A DNA stretch of 64,000 nucleotides from Shinella zoogloeoides (GCF_030733845.1 NZ_CP132311.1:2607501-2671500), one strand, 5' to 3'; shown: positions 37,908 through 45,838, counted from the first letter of the stretch. Translations and numbers: made by a program. The notes: generated by a model not told the origin, from the sequence alone.

Positions 37908-37972
37908 ATTGACTCGATGTAAAACCGGATGAAAGGTGCGTGCAACCGAAATCGGCGTGAATGGAGGAATGA

Positions 37973-38812
37973 ATGAAACTGGTGCGCTTTGGCGCGGCGG
38001 GCGCGGAAAAGCCCGGAATGATCGATGCGGACGGCAAGGTCCGCGACCTCTCGGGCCTGGTGAGCGACATTGCCGGCAGCGTGCTCGGCCGTGCGGAACT
38101 GGCGCGCCTGCGCGCCATCGACCCCATGAGCCTGCCGCTTGCGCCCGAGGGGAGCCGTTTCGGCGCCTGTGTCGGCCGGGTCGGCAACTTCATCGCGGTC
38201 GGCCTAAACTATGCGGACCACGCCGCCGAAAGCGGCATGGCGGTGCCGAGCGAACCTGTGCTCTTCAACAAGGCCCCCTCCTGCATCGTCGGCCCTGACG
38301 ATACGATCCTCATTCCGCGCGGTTCGGAAAAGACCGACTGGGAAGTGGAGCTTGCCGTCGTCATCGGCGAGCGCGCCTCCTATGTCTCGGAGGCCGAGGC
38401 GCTGGATTATGTGGCGGGCTATTGCGTCTGCAACGACGTGTCCGAGCGCGCCTTCCAGATCGAGCGCGGCGGCCAGTGGACCAAGGGCAAGGGTTGCCCG
38501 ACCTTCGGCCCGATCGGCCCCTGGCTGGTGACGAAAGACGAGGTGGACACGAGCGATCTTGCCATGACGCTCAGCGTCAATGGCGAACTTGTGCAGAACG
38601 GGTCGTCCAGCACCATGGTCTTCAAGGTGCCGTTCCTCGTCCACTACATTTCGCAGTTCATGATTCTCGAACCCGGCGACGTAATCACCACCGGCACCCC
38701 GCCCGGCGTCGGCATGGGCATGAAGCCGCCGCGCTACCTGAAGCCCGGCGACCGCATGGAAGTCTCCATTGCCGGTCTCGGCGTGCAGCGCCAGGTCGTT
38801 GCCGCGGGTTGA
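37973..38812 (+). CDS. Fumarylacetoacetate hydrolase family protein
   Basis: A 279-residue enzyme of the FAH superfamily. The core motif FIAVGLNYADHAAESG is followed by the metal-binding acidic set in TDWEVELAVVIGERA, then GYCVCNDVSERAFQ and TKGKGCPTFGPIGPWLV, and the C-terminal GDVITTGTPPGVGMG. Relatives act on 2,4-dioxo- or acylpyruvate-type acids or 2,4-diketo-3-deoxy sugar acids; many are mislabelled ureidoglycolate lyase. The exact substrate is not predictable. It is a single gene with its own GntR regulator and terminator. Confidence 0.9.
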   Translation: MKLVRFGAAGAEKPGMIDADGKVRDLSGLVSDIAGSVLGRAELARLRAIDPMSLPLAPEGSRFGACVGRVGNFIAVGLNYADHAAESGMAVPSEPVLFNKAPSCIVGPDDTILIPRGSEKTDWEVELAVVIGERASYVSEAEALDYVAGYCVCNDVSERAFQIERGGQWTKGKGCPTFGPIGPWLVTKDEVDTSDLAMTLSVNGELVQNGSSSTMVFKVPFLVHYISQFMILEPGDVITTGTPPGVGMGMKPPRYLKPGDRMEVSIAGLGVQRQVVAAG

Positions 38813-38836
38813 TGCGGGAGCATGGTCATATAAGCG

Positions 38837-38859
38837 AGAGGGGCCTCAAGGGCCCCTCT
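38837..38859 (+). terminator. Terminator after the FAH-family gene
   Basis: A 9-bp stem (AGAGGGGCC / GGCCCCTCT, loop TCAAG) followed by TTCGT, 24 bases after the stop codon. It also closes the convergent small gene that ends at 38873. Confidence 0.75.
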
Positions 38860-38872
38860 TTCGTGTCGGCGA

Positions 38873-39034
38873 TCAGTGAACGGTCGTAGGCGACGCTTCG
38901 CCCTCGAGAATGCGGAAGGCCTCGTCCAGCGCGGCCACGAGGATATCCGTCAATTCGTCCGAATCGTTTTCGAGGAGGAAGAGCGCGACCGTTGCATTGT
39001 CCGGATCGCTGTAGCGCTCGAGGTCTTTCGACAT
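38873..39034 (-). CDS. Small acidic hypothetical protein (53 residues)
   Basis: ATG at 39034 opens a 53-codon frame: MSKDLERYSDPDNATVALFL, then a Leu/Asp/Glu-rich helix (ENDSDELTDILVAALDEAFRILE) and a short tail. GC-rich third codon positions and strong acidity support real coding. It is preceded by GGGACAATGAC, a weak ribosome site. The family is unknown. It ends 13 bases from the terminator of the convergent FAH-family gene. Confidence 0.6.
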   Translation of the reverse strand: MSKDLERYSDPDNATVALFLLENDSDELTDILVAALDEAFRILEGEASPTTVH

Positions 39035-39143
39035 GTCATTGTCCCTTTCCAGCCGGCACCATCCCGGTTAACGGAAAGCTTAGGGACGCAGGCTTGCGTC
39101 TGGCTTGTGCCGGAAAGACACAGGTTGCGCAAGGAGAAAACCG

Positions 39144-39779
39144 TCAACCGCACCAGGACTGGTGCCGCCCCGTCCAGGGCCTGGCAAGCCCTTCGCGCAC
39201 GAGCCTGTGGCCGATCGACTGGCCATTGCGCAGCACGAGATGCGGCGCTGCGCCGGCCCGTCCGGACCCACCCTTCGCCGCCGCCAGCGTGACATTGCCT
39301 TCGTTCAGTATCTCGCGCAGGCGCAGCTTCGCATCCCCGCCGCGCGAGCGCTCCGCATCGCAGCGCGCCTCAGCAATCGCCGGCGCATCGACGTCGGCAA
39401 GCCGCACCTTGCGGCCGGCATAAAGGATGGTGCTGCCGTCGAGCACGCAGTAATCGGTCTGCGTCGTGCAGATGAACCATTTTCCGGAAAAGGCAGGCAG
39501 CTTCTCCTCCACGGCAAGCGTCTCGCCTACCGCCTCGGAGGGACGCGGCTTCGGCCGCACGCGCACGACCTCGCGTTCCGCCTTCTTCTCCTTGCGCTCG
39601 ATGGAGGCCGTGCGGATTGCCGCGGCGCCCGTTTCCGGCCCCGGTGGGAGGTTCTCCATATAGAGAATGCCGCCGACAACGGCCGCGCCCAGCACATACC
39701 AATGCGCCATGCCGCCGCGCGAAGCGGCCGAACGCCGCGTTCCCGAACTCTTCTTCCGCCTGGTCGTCTTTTTCGCCAT
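39144..39779 (-). CDS. Thermonuclease (SNase-like) family protein with N-terminal membrane anchor
   Basis: A 211-residue protein. A Lys/Arg-rich start (MAKKTTRRKKSSGTRRSAAS) precedes one membrane segment (HWYVLGAAVVGGILYM), a linker, and a C-terminal staphylococcal-nuclease-like fold. The domain contains VRLADVDAPAIAEARCDAERSRGGDA and ends GHRLVREGLARPWTGRHQSWC, the normal SNase close. Compared with nucleases of known activity, the acidic catalytic residues are only partly evident, so activity is uncertain. The ATG at 39779 has CAGGAGA upstream. It is probably monocistronic. Confidence 0.8.
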   Translation of the reverse strand: MAKKTTRRKKSSGTRRSAASRGGMAHWYVLGAAVVGGILYMENLPPGPETGAAAIRTASIERKEKKAEREVVRVRPKPRPSEAVGETLAVEEKLPAFSGKWFICTTQTDYCVLDGSTILYAGRKVRLADVDAPAIAEARCDAERSRGGDAKLRLREILNEGNVTLAAAKGGSGRAGAAPHLVLRNGQSIGHRLVREGLARPWTGRHQSWCG

Positions 39780-40002
39780 CGCCTGTCTCCTGGCGGGACA
39801 GTGCAACGATCTCTTGAACATATGGTTACCGAACGATGGAACGGCATCGATCGCCGTCGACGGGCATGCCTTGCCCTGCCCTTCCGGGCCAAAAGCGCCC
39901 TCTCCGTTCATCAAGGAGTCGTGAAGAAAAATTATGCCGTTGGCGCGGAACCGGCAGGCCGATTCGTCCATTCATGCGGCGATTTTCGAATGAGGCATCG
40001 AT

Positions 40003-40248
40003 ATGAAACCGACCACTTGGGAACAGGGCCTGACCGTGAAGATTGCGGAAGGCACACGGCTGCACCTCGTACAGGACGCCCGAAACGCGGCCTATCTCCT
40101 GGCGGAAAAATGGCCCGTCACCTACGGCCGCGCCTATCAACGGGCACTCGCCTACTGCGCCAGGGCAATGGAGGGCCGCTGCAGCCCGGGCCGGGCACGC
40201 CTGGCATTCATCGCTGCGGCGCGAGAGGCCGAGGTCGTAGTGACGTGA
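40003..40248 (+). CDS. DUF982 family protein
   Basis: An 81-residue protein of the rhizobial DUF982 family. It has the typical WPVTYGRAYQRALAYCARAMEG core followed by ARLAFIAAAREAEV. Members are small, often present in many copies per genome, and of unknown function. The start codon lies 13 bases after a GAGGCATC stretch, which is a poor ribosome site. It marks the left edge of the scarred region 40.25-42.5 kb. Confidence 0.85.
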   Translation: MKPTTWEQGLTVKIAEGTRLHLVQDARNAAYLLAEKWPVTYGRAYQRALAYCARAMEGRCSPGRARLAFIAAAREAEVVVT

Positions 40249-40313
40249 TGATTTTCTCGGGAGAAAAAATGGTAGGGGAAGCAGTCTGGGGCGAACTCGT
40301 CTCGGAAGCAAAT

Positions 40314-40465
40314 TTCCCTGATAGTGGCCGATTTACAGGGAATATGTCTGTTTTAACCGCATATCATGCATCCGGCAGATATATTTTCGCGGGAAATCAG
40401 TTTCTTAACGATCGAATTCCCTAAAACATTAAACAGGGAATTTTCGATAGGAAACTGGGAATTTT
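40314..40465. repeat. Cluster of GGGAA/TTCCC motifs in an AT-rich gap
   Basis: Within 152 bases there are six copies of a GGGAA core in both orientations: TTCCCTG (40314), CAGGGAA (40336), GGGAA (40391), AATTCCCT (40415), CAGGGAA (40434) and CTGGGAATTTT (40455). Adjacent copies form inverted repeats (TTCCCTG-N15-CAGGGAA; AATTCCCT-N11-CAGGGAATT). The stretch lies in a 429-base gap (40249-40677) without a gene and is clearly AT-richer than its neighbours. It resembles degenerate dispersed repeats found near recombinase genes in rhizobia, which is inference from memory. Confidence 0.5.
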
Positions 40466-40677
40466 GGACTAGATATTCGATCTGAAGCTAGGGAGTAAAT
40501 CGAAGGGCCTCGTCGCGACTTACGATCAGGCATATATTCCTGCGGCTTGTGCCATTCCGCAAATTACGCGAATGGCTGCCGCCGAACTCTCGAAGGGAAT
40601 ACTCGCCGGGCCAATGCTGGAAATCGCGTCCAGAGGAGTGCGAAGCTTTACTCAAAGTCCAGCAGGCGGGCACCCGG

Positions 40678-40911
40678 TCAGATAGCCAGCTTCGATCGGA
40701 TCTGGTCCAGCGTCTCGGCGATCTCGAACCGCTCGCCGTTGACGTGGATGAAGCAGCCAGCACCGTGTATCGGGGTTATCGCCCCGACCTGAAGAATGTT
40801 GACATAAAGCGGCGTGTCGTCAATTTGGGTGACGGACAGCCAAATGCCTTCCTGCTTCGCAACCCCATACATGAATGCCTCACAGAACTCTGTTCGCCCG
40901 AACATAAACAT
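40678..40911 (-). CDS. Small hypothetical protein
   Basis: A 77-residue protein. After a short lead (MFMFGRTEFCEAFMYGVAKQ) the core reads WLSVTQIDDTPLYVNILQVG, then GAGCFIHVNGERFEIAETLDQI. This two-strand plus helix pattern resembles the small FlbD-like fold (T-x-x-D-x-x-P-L-Y-V-N, then a VxGE strand and a terminal helix), but this is only a pattern similarity. Start uncertain: ATG at 40911, 40905 or the in-frame Met at residue 14. No operon context. Confidence 0.5.
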   Translation of the reverse strand: MFMFGRTEFCEAFMYGVAKQEGIWLSVTQIDDTPLYVNILQVGAITPIHGAGCFIHVNGERFEIAETLDQIRSKLAI

Positions 40912-40982
40912 CCTGCAACGTTAAGGCGCAGGAGTCGAGGAAGTGGGTTGTAAAGATTCCATTAAGGTTAAATCCGGACACG

Positions 40983-41063
40983 TCATAGCCACTGCCATGC
41001 TGCCCAGAGGATGCAGTAGACTGCCACCCCGATAACGAGACACATCACGAAGTCTCGAGCCAT
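40983..41063 (-). CDS. Putative 26-residue single-pass membrane microprotein
   Basis: ATG at 41063 is preceded, seven bases back, by GGGGGTG and opens MARDFVMCLVIGVAVYC, continuing ILWAAWQWL to TGA at 40983. The whole chain is one hydrophobic helix with a short charged N-terminus and a Trp-rich end, the plan of known membrane microproteins. The codons use GC-rich third positions only in part. No family is recognised; coding is inferred from the ribosome site and membrane-helix character. Confidence 0.4.
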   Translation of the reverse strand: MARDFVMCLVIGVAVYCILWAAWQWL

Positions 41064-41160
41064 GACGTGCACCCCCGCGCCCTGACAAGGCTTCAAGGAT
41101 GCGCCGTCTATTCGAACAAGTCGAGACGGGTGTTGTGTCGCCGCCTAGTCGCGCGGGGTT

Positions 41161-41406
41161 TCAGGATCCGTAGGCGCCCTTATTGGGATGGCGCGGCGCT
41201 TCTGAATTTACCGCCGTCTGGCCTTCCTTGAGGTTCGGCTTGCCAGCGGTGCCGGACACACGTTCGGCGTCGCCGTTTCCCTTGGTCGGCGTCGGCTGCC
41301 TGTGCTCCCTTGCCGAGGGATGTGTTCCGTCAGAGATACTGCCGGGGTGAGGGTCTTCGACGACCGGCATCGGCGTTGTTGTTTTGCTGCTATCGGGCTT
41401 TGTCAT
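41161..41406 (-). CDS. Small low-complexity hypothetical protein
   Basis: An 81-residue hydrophilic, Pro/Thr/Gly-rich and probably disordered protein beginning MTKPDSSKTTTPMPVVEDPHP. AAGGAGAACCACC stands directly before the ATG at 41406, a strong ribosome site. The middle (REHRQPTPTKGNGDAERVSG) and tail (RHPNKGAYGS) have no domain. Similar short disordered proteins occur in Rhizobiaceae, sometimes stress-related, but no function can be given. Confidence 0.6.
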   Translation of the reverse strand: MTKPDSSKTTTPMPVVEDPHPGSISDGTHPSAREHRQPTPTKGNGDAERVSGTAGKPNLKEGQTAVNSEAPRHPNKGAYGS

Positions 41407-41621
41407 GGTGGTTCTCCTTATCCGCGAAGAATGCGGCCACGCCCTTCCCAGTTCCGCCCCTATTCCCGCAGGTGATCAGATGCTCTCTCTGCATCCTCGG
41501 TGGAGGGTAGAGACAGGGGCTTTACTTGGGCTGACAAAATGTCACCAACGCAAGATCACGCCTTTCTCCTTGGTAGTCCTCCGGTAGTGCGTTGCTGGTA
41601 TGGCGAACGCAGCTTTCAAAA

Positions 41622-42079
41622 TCAGTTTCCTTCGTGTGTACCGCAGCAGTGAGTATCGCGAATGCGCCACACCTTGTTGTCACCGTCCCACCGCGCGAAC
41701 GGCACCTGCCGGATTTCCTCAACCAGCTTTCGCGAGTAGGGCGTCCTGATGCGGAACCCGTTCTTGTCGACACTCAGATATGGGCTGAGGATCAGCTCGA
41801 AGTCGAAGGCGTCCCTGCCCTTTCTTCTGCGAACGGATCGGCGCGGGATTCGTCCTTAGCTTTCCAGCGGTCGAAGCGCCGTAGGGCTGTCTCTCCAGGG
41901 ACGAGCCAAGCTTTGCGCCGATCGCTCCAACGGGCACGGGGAAATTCCTGCCGGAAACGCTAGACCATCATCCGGTCAAACGGAAACGAGACGGCGACAC
42001 GCTCGTCGCCGTCTTCACCGTCAACTATCTCGGATTCGGCATCGTCGCCCATCATCTCATCCGATGGCGCATCCACCAT
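41622..42079 (-). pseudogene. Broken gene with HARP-like tryptophan/arginine repeats
   Basis: On the minus strand ATG 42079 opens MVDAPSDEMMGDDAES and runs through VSFPFDRMMV to an in-frame TAG (41960-41962). The same frame then continues as RFRQEFPRARWSDRRKAW, LVPGETALRRFDRWKAKDES and RADPFAEE. Near 41815-41830 the sense moves to another frame: DAFDFELILSPYLSVDKNGF, RIRTPYSRKLVEEIRQVPFA and RWDGDNKVWRI, then stop at 41622. The two similar modules (F/P-x-A-R-W-(S)D...K-x-W) resemble the HARP-type modules of helicase-associated proteins. One nonsense codon and one frameshift mean it is a pseudogene unless the sequence contains errors. Confidence 0.65.
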
Positions 42080-42082
42080 TCG

Positions 42083-42281
42083 TTAGTGCTTGGTATGCCG
42101 GTCGCCACGGTGACCTTCGCCCGGCTTGGCCTTCGTTCTTGGCCTTGCGGCGACGATCGGCAGACACGGAGCGGCTGAAAGCGACGCTTTCCTTGAACTG
42201 GCCCTTCTCGTCTCGGCGAACATAGCGTTTGTCGGTCCCTGTATCGATGGTCTCACGCTTCTCCCCGCCGAATATAGCCAC
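42083..42281 (-). pseudogene. Frameshifted small rhizobial gene (IDTGTDKRYVRRDEKGQF family)
   Basis: ATG 42281 gives MAIFGGEKRETIDTGTDKRY, then VRRDEKGQFKESVAFSRSVS and ADRRRKAKNE. After that the frame needs a one-base shift to continue AKPGEGHRGDRHTKH and a TAA at 42083-42085. The joined protein (about 66 residues) matches a short, basic rhizobial family I recall with the IDTGTDKRYVRRDEKGQFKES opening and a KPG-G-RGD tail. The extra base is a G near 42121-42128. It ends three bases before the start of the broken gene at 42079, so the two once formed a coupled pair and both are now disrupted. Confidence 0.6.
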
Positions 42282-42541
42282 GGCAGCATTTCGAAGCCGT
42301 AATCCGCGGGGCAGGTATCGCGCTTGGACGCAGCGTCCTCGTTGCGGAAGACCTTGCCGCCGGTCGTTTGATATCGCTCATTTGCCGGGCGAAGCTCGGT
42401 CACATGGGGCTACGACCTGATCTACCGGATCGTCAACCAGGATCATCCGAACGTGCGCGTGCCAGGAACTGCATTTTGCGAGAAGTGCGAGAGTTCATGC
42501 GAACGACGAATGGATGACGCCCTGCGAGCGACGCCGGGCCT

Positions 42542-43498
42542 TTAACTAGAACCGAACCTAAGCGCACCCGGGGTCATCGCGATCGCTTGCGCTGATTGCT
42601 GGTCCTGTTGCCTGGCGACTCCGAGCAGCCACTTATGGAAGTTTTGCCCGAACGGCTTTTCGAGGGCGGTCCTGTCCCAAGCCAGATAGTAGCTTTCCGA
42701 AAGCTTCATGCGGATATCGAAAGGCACGACCAGGCTGCCGGCGGCGATTTCGTCCTGTACCATGGAAACCTGCGCGAGAACAAATCCCCTACCGTTGGCC
42801 GCCGCGTCGATGGCGCTGCTTGAGAGGGTGAAGGAAAGGCTGGAAATAGTCTGCCGGCCGTCGGCATTGATGAGGCTCGCCCAGTCCTTCCATTGTGGCG
42901 AGGCCTTGTAGTCTGCTTCCCATTCCACATTGAGCAGGGGAAAGGTGAGGATATCCTGCGGACAGCTCGGAGCCCCGTTTGCAATGAGCGCGGGCGAACA
43001 GACCGGCACGACCCAGTCGGTGAACAAAGCCGCCACATGTTCGTGGGCGTAGGAGCGCCGGCCGTAGGTGATACGGAAATCCACCTCCTCCGCGCCGAGA
43101 CGGGGCTCCTGCTCCTGGCCGAGGATGCGCACGTTCGAGCCCGGGCAGAGCGACTGCCAATCGAAGATCTTGCGGCTGACCCAACGGCTGGCGACCGAGG
43201 ACAGGGCGCTGAGCACTATGCTGCTTTCGTTGCGCGCACGCGTCAGTACATTGGCGGCATGGGAAAGCTGCTCAAACCCCTTCGCAACCTCGCGATAATA
43301 GAGCCGCCCCCAGGAAGATAATTCCACCCGCCGGCCGCGCCGCTCCAGAAGCGTTAATCCAAGACATTGCTCCAGATTGCGCACCAACTGGCTGACGGCT
43401 CCCGGCGACACGCCCAGGTCTTCCGCGGCAGCACTCACCGAGCCGCATCGTCCAATGGCTTCAAAGGCCTGCAAGCCGCGCAAGGACGGGTTCGACAT
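42542..43498 (-). CDS. LysR-family regulator (GcvA-like) divergent from the Rieske operon
   Basis: A 318-residue LysR regulator. The N-terminal helix-turn-helix (LRGLQAFEAIGRCGSVSAAAEDLGVSPGAVSQLVRNLEQ, given here as family order) is of the GcvA/AmpR type. The effector domain contains VDFRITYGRRSYAHEHVAALF, as in GcvA-like proteins. ATG 43498 has GGGAGG upstream; a longer start at 43633 would cover the divergent promoter. The 124-base gap to the Rieske gene carries a T-N11-A palindrome at 43530-43544. It is the likely activator of the 43.6-51.4 kb operon, with a substrate or intermediate as inducer. Confidence 0.92.
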   Translation of the reverse strand: MSNPSLRGLQAFEAIGRCGSVSAAAEDLGVSPGAVSQLVRNLEQCLGLTLLERRGRRVELSSWGRLYYREVAKGFEQLSHAANVLTRARNESSIVLSALSSVASRWVSRKIFDWQSLCPGSNVRILGQEQEPRLGAEEVDFRITYGRRSYAHEHVAALFTDWVVPVCSPALIANGAPSCPQDILTFPLLNVEWEADYKASPQWKDWASLINADGRQTISSLSFTLSSSAIDAAANGRGFVLAQVSMVQDEIAAGSLVVPFDIRMKLSESYYLAWDRTALEKPFGQNFHKWLLGVARQQDQQSAQAIAMTPGALRFGSS

Positions 43499-43529
43499 CG
43501 TTACGCATTCCTCCCGCGACGCATCCCAA

Positions 43530-43544
43530 TTTAGATTTTCTAAA
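43530..43544. promoter_or_regulatory. LysR-type T-N11-A box
   Basis: TTTAGATTTTCTAAA is a perfect palindrome (TTTAG-N5-CTAAA) containing the LysR consensus T-N11-A at 43531-43543. It lies 32 bases before the LysR start and 79 bases before the Rieske start, where a shared activator site is expected. Confidence 0.6.
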
Positions 43545-43622
43545 ATAGAACGCAGCAGCTGGCAACTTGTTGGCGCCGGGAAAACAACGAACATTCGCTT
43601 ATCAAAACGCAAGGAGAGCGAG

Positions 43623-44669
43623 ATGTTTCTCAAGAATGCCTGGTACGTCGCGGCCTGGGATCACGAGGTAAGCCGCGAGCTTAAGCCCGTCACCATCCTC
43701 GGCGAAAAGATCGTTCTTTACCGCCTGCAGAATGGTCAGGCCGCCGCGCTGGAAGATGCCTGTCCCCATCGCAAGCTGCCGCTCTCCATGGGCCGTATCA
43801 AGGGCGACGATGTTGAGTGCGGCTATCACGGCCTGACCTTCGACTGTTCGGGCACCTGCACGCGCGTTCCGGGTGCGGAGCGCATTCCCCATGTCGCCAA
43901 GGTGCGCTCCTACCCGGTCTACGAGCGCTACGGCCTGCTCTGGATATGGATGGGTGAAGCCGACAAGGCGGACCCGAAAGACATTTTCGAGGTCGAGTAT
44001 TTCGACGATCCGGCCTGGGGCATTAATCGCGGCGAGTCGATGACGCTCAACTGCAACTACCTCTACATGACCGACAACCTGCTCGATCCGTCTCACGTTG
44101 CCTGGGTCCACCAGTCGTCCTTCGCAAGCTCGGCCTGCGAGGAAACGCCGCTGGAGACGACCGTCAAGGACGACGGCGTCACCGTTTGGCGCTGGATGAT
44201 CGACTCCGAACCGGCGCCCTTTTATGCCCCCTTCCTGCAGTTCGAGGGCAATACGGACCGCAAGCAGCACTATGAGGTCCGCTATCCGAGCAACGCCATC
44301 ATCAAGGCGATCTTCGCGCCGGCCCACACGGGCGGCGAAGGCCGCGCGCTGCCGGAAAACACCTTCCTCATGGACAGCTACAACTTCATGACGCCGGTCG
44401 ATGAGAACCGCACCAAATATTACTGGTTCCAGATGCGCAATTTCGCGCCTGATGACGCTGAAGTCTCTGCGCGTTTTGCTACATCCGTACGTGGCGCCTT
44501 CGAGGAGGACCGCGTGGTCTTGGAGGCCGTGCATCACGGTATGGCCAACAAGCAGACGCCGAACCTCGACCTGAAGATCGACGTCGGCCCGATGCGCTTC
44601 CGCCGCAAGCTCGCCCAGATGATCGCCGCCGAAGCGCAAGCCGGGCCTGCCACCGCGGCGGCTGAGTAA
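43623..44669 (+). CDS. Rieske non-heme iron oxygenase (VanA/demethylase type)
   Basis: A 348-residue oxygenase component. The [2Fe-2S] Rieske motif is C47-P-H49 and C66-G-Y-H69 with 16 residues between. The mononuclear iron site is in DNLLDPSHVAWVH, giving D155, H158 and H163. Length and the MFLKNAWYVAAWDHEV start place it among single-component-type O- or N-demethylases such as vanillate, dicamba and toluenesulfonate monooxygenases, which release methyl groups as formaldehyde. AAGGAGAGCGAG precedes the ATG. The reductase follows 11 bases on, and formaldehyde-oxidation genes follow in the same direction. Substrate unknown; see findings. Confidence 0.92.
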   Translation: MFLKNAWYVAAWDHEVSRELKPVTILGEKIVLYRLQNGQAAALEDACPHRKLPLSMGRIKGDDVECGYHGLTFDCSGTCTRVPGAERIPHVAKVRSYPVYERYGLLWIWMGEADKADPKDIFEVEYFDDPAWGINRGESMTLNCNYLYMTDNLLDPSHVAWVHQSSFASSACEETPLETTVKDDGVTVWRWMIDSEPAPFYAPFLQFEGNTDRKQHYEVRYPSNAIIKAIFAPAHTGGEGRALPENTFLMDSYNFMTPVDENRTKYYWFQMRNFAPDDAEVSARFATSVRGAFEEDRVVLEAVHHGMANKQTPNLDLKIDVGPMRFRRKLAQMIAAEAQAGPATAAAE

Positions 44670-44680
44670 GGATCGCCCGA

Positions 44681-45778
44681 ATGCTGGACGCCGCGGCCTC
44701 GCGCTTCCGCCCCTTCGAAGTGATCTCGAAAGTGCGCGAAAGCACCACCATCACATCTTTCCGACTTGCCCCTCTCGACCGGCAGCACTGGCGGCCGTTC
44801 GAGGCCGGACAGTTCCTCACGATACGGGTTCCCGATAGGAAGGGTGGCCATGTCCTGCGCAACTATACGGTCTCCTCGTCGCCGCGCGAGGAAGGCACGT
44901 ACCGGATTACTGTGAAGCGTGAGGGCGCACCGTCGCAGGGCGTTCCGGCAGGTGTGAGTTCGTGCTGGCTGCATGACGAGATCGAGCCCGGCGCCGTCGT
45001 CGAAATCGACCTGCCGCGCGGCGCCTTCAAGCTGGACACCGCGAGTAGTCGGCCAGTCGTGCTGCTCTCCGGCGGCGTCGGGCTGACGCCCACGGTCTCG
45101 ATGCTTGATGTGCTGGCACGGGAAAGCAACCGACCCGTCTGGTTCATCCACGCCTGCGACAGCGGGGCCGTCCATGCCCTGCGCGGCGAGGTCGAACGGC
45201 TTGCCGCCCTCAGGTCCGGCATCACCGTGCATTTCTGCTACCGCTTCGCAGACAGCGCCAACCTCGACACGATGAGATGCCATTCCGAAGGCTTCCTGAC
45301 GCGCGCCACGCTTCAAGAGCTTCTGCCGCTCGACGATTACGACATCTACATGTGCGGCCCGCCCCCCTTCATGCAGGCGCTTTATGGCATCCTCACCGGC
45401 CTCGGCGTCCGCAAGGAGCGTATTGCCTATGAGTTCTTCGGCCCGGCAAGCCTTCTCACGGAGGCCGCGCAGACAACACCGCAACCCGTGAAACCGGCGG
45501 CCGACCAATCCCCCGCAGGCGACGGACCTCATATCGTTCTTCAGAAATCCGGGCGCAGGCTCGCCTGGGACGGCACGAGTGAATCCATCCTCGCCTTCCT
45601 GGAGGCACAGGGCATCGAGCCGGAATTCTCCTGCCGGGCGGGGGTCTGCGGAACCTGCGAACAGGGCCTCGTCTCCGGAGAGGTCGACTATTTCGACGAG
45701 CCGCTCGACGTGATCCCGAAGGATCGGGTGCTGCTGTGCTGTACCCGACCGAAATCCTCGCTCGTGCTCGATCTGTAG
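44681..45778 (+). CDS. Flavin/[2Fe-2S] reductase partner of the Rieske oxygenase
   Basis: A 365-residue electron-transfer protein. An FNR-type FAD domain (R60-N-Y62-T with VLRNYTVSSSP) and an NAD domain (LLSGGVGLTPTVSMLDVL, then MCGPPPFMQ) resemble flavohemoglobin and GbcB/CntB/Stc4-type reductases more than FMN-type VanB. A linker of about 40 residues leads to a C-terminal plant-type ferredoxin domain with C318, C323, C326 and C353. It would move electrons from NAD(P)H to the Rieske centre. The GbcB/Stc-like form hints at a betaine-like N-methyl substrate, but this is inference. Confidence 0.92.
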   Translation: MLDAAASRFRPFEVISKVRESTTITSFRLAPLDRQHWRPFEAGQFLTIRVPDRKGGHVLRNYTVSSSPREEGTYRITVKREGAPSQGVPAGVSSCWLHDEIEPGAVVEIDLPRGAFKLDTASSRPVVLLSGGVGLTPTVSMLDVLARESNRPVWFIHACDSGAVHALRGEVERLAALRSGITVHFCYRFADSANLDTMRCHSEGFLTRATLQELLPLDDYDIYMCGPPPFMQALYGILTGLGVRKERIAYEFFGPASLLTEAAQTTPQPVKPAADQSPAGDGPHIVLQKSGRRLAWDGTSESILAFLEAQGIEPEFSCRAGVCGTCEQGLVSGEVDYFDEPLDVIPKDRVLLCCTRPKSSLVLDL

Positions 45779-45838
45779 CGACTGTGAACAAGAGGCTGCG
45801 GCCTGAATCCGGGGTGCCTCGCACCCCAAGGAGAACCC

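Noticed and set aside
41960..41962. TAG in the HARP-like gene as a recoded (pyrrolysine) codon
   Set aside because: No pyl genes or other recoding signals are seen, and a separate frameshift in the same gene supports decay or error.
42361..42541. Short plus-strand frame (TWGYDLIYRIVNQ...) before the first LysR gene
   Set aside because: No start codon with a ribosome site and no family match; too short and isolated to call a gene.
45809..45827. GGGGTGC/GCACCCC hairpin before the aminotransferase gene as a terminator
   Set aside because: The stem is only seven pairs and is followed by the ribosome site rather than a T run; it is more likely a translation-modulating hairpin or chance.
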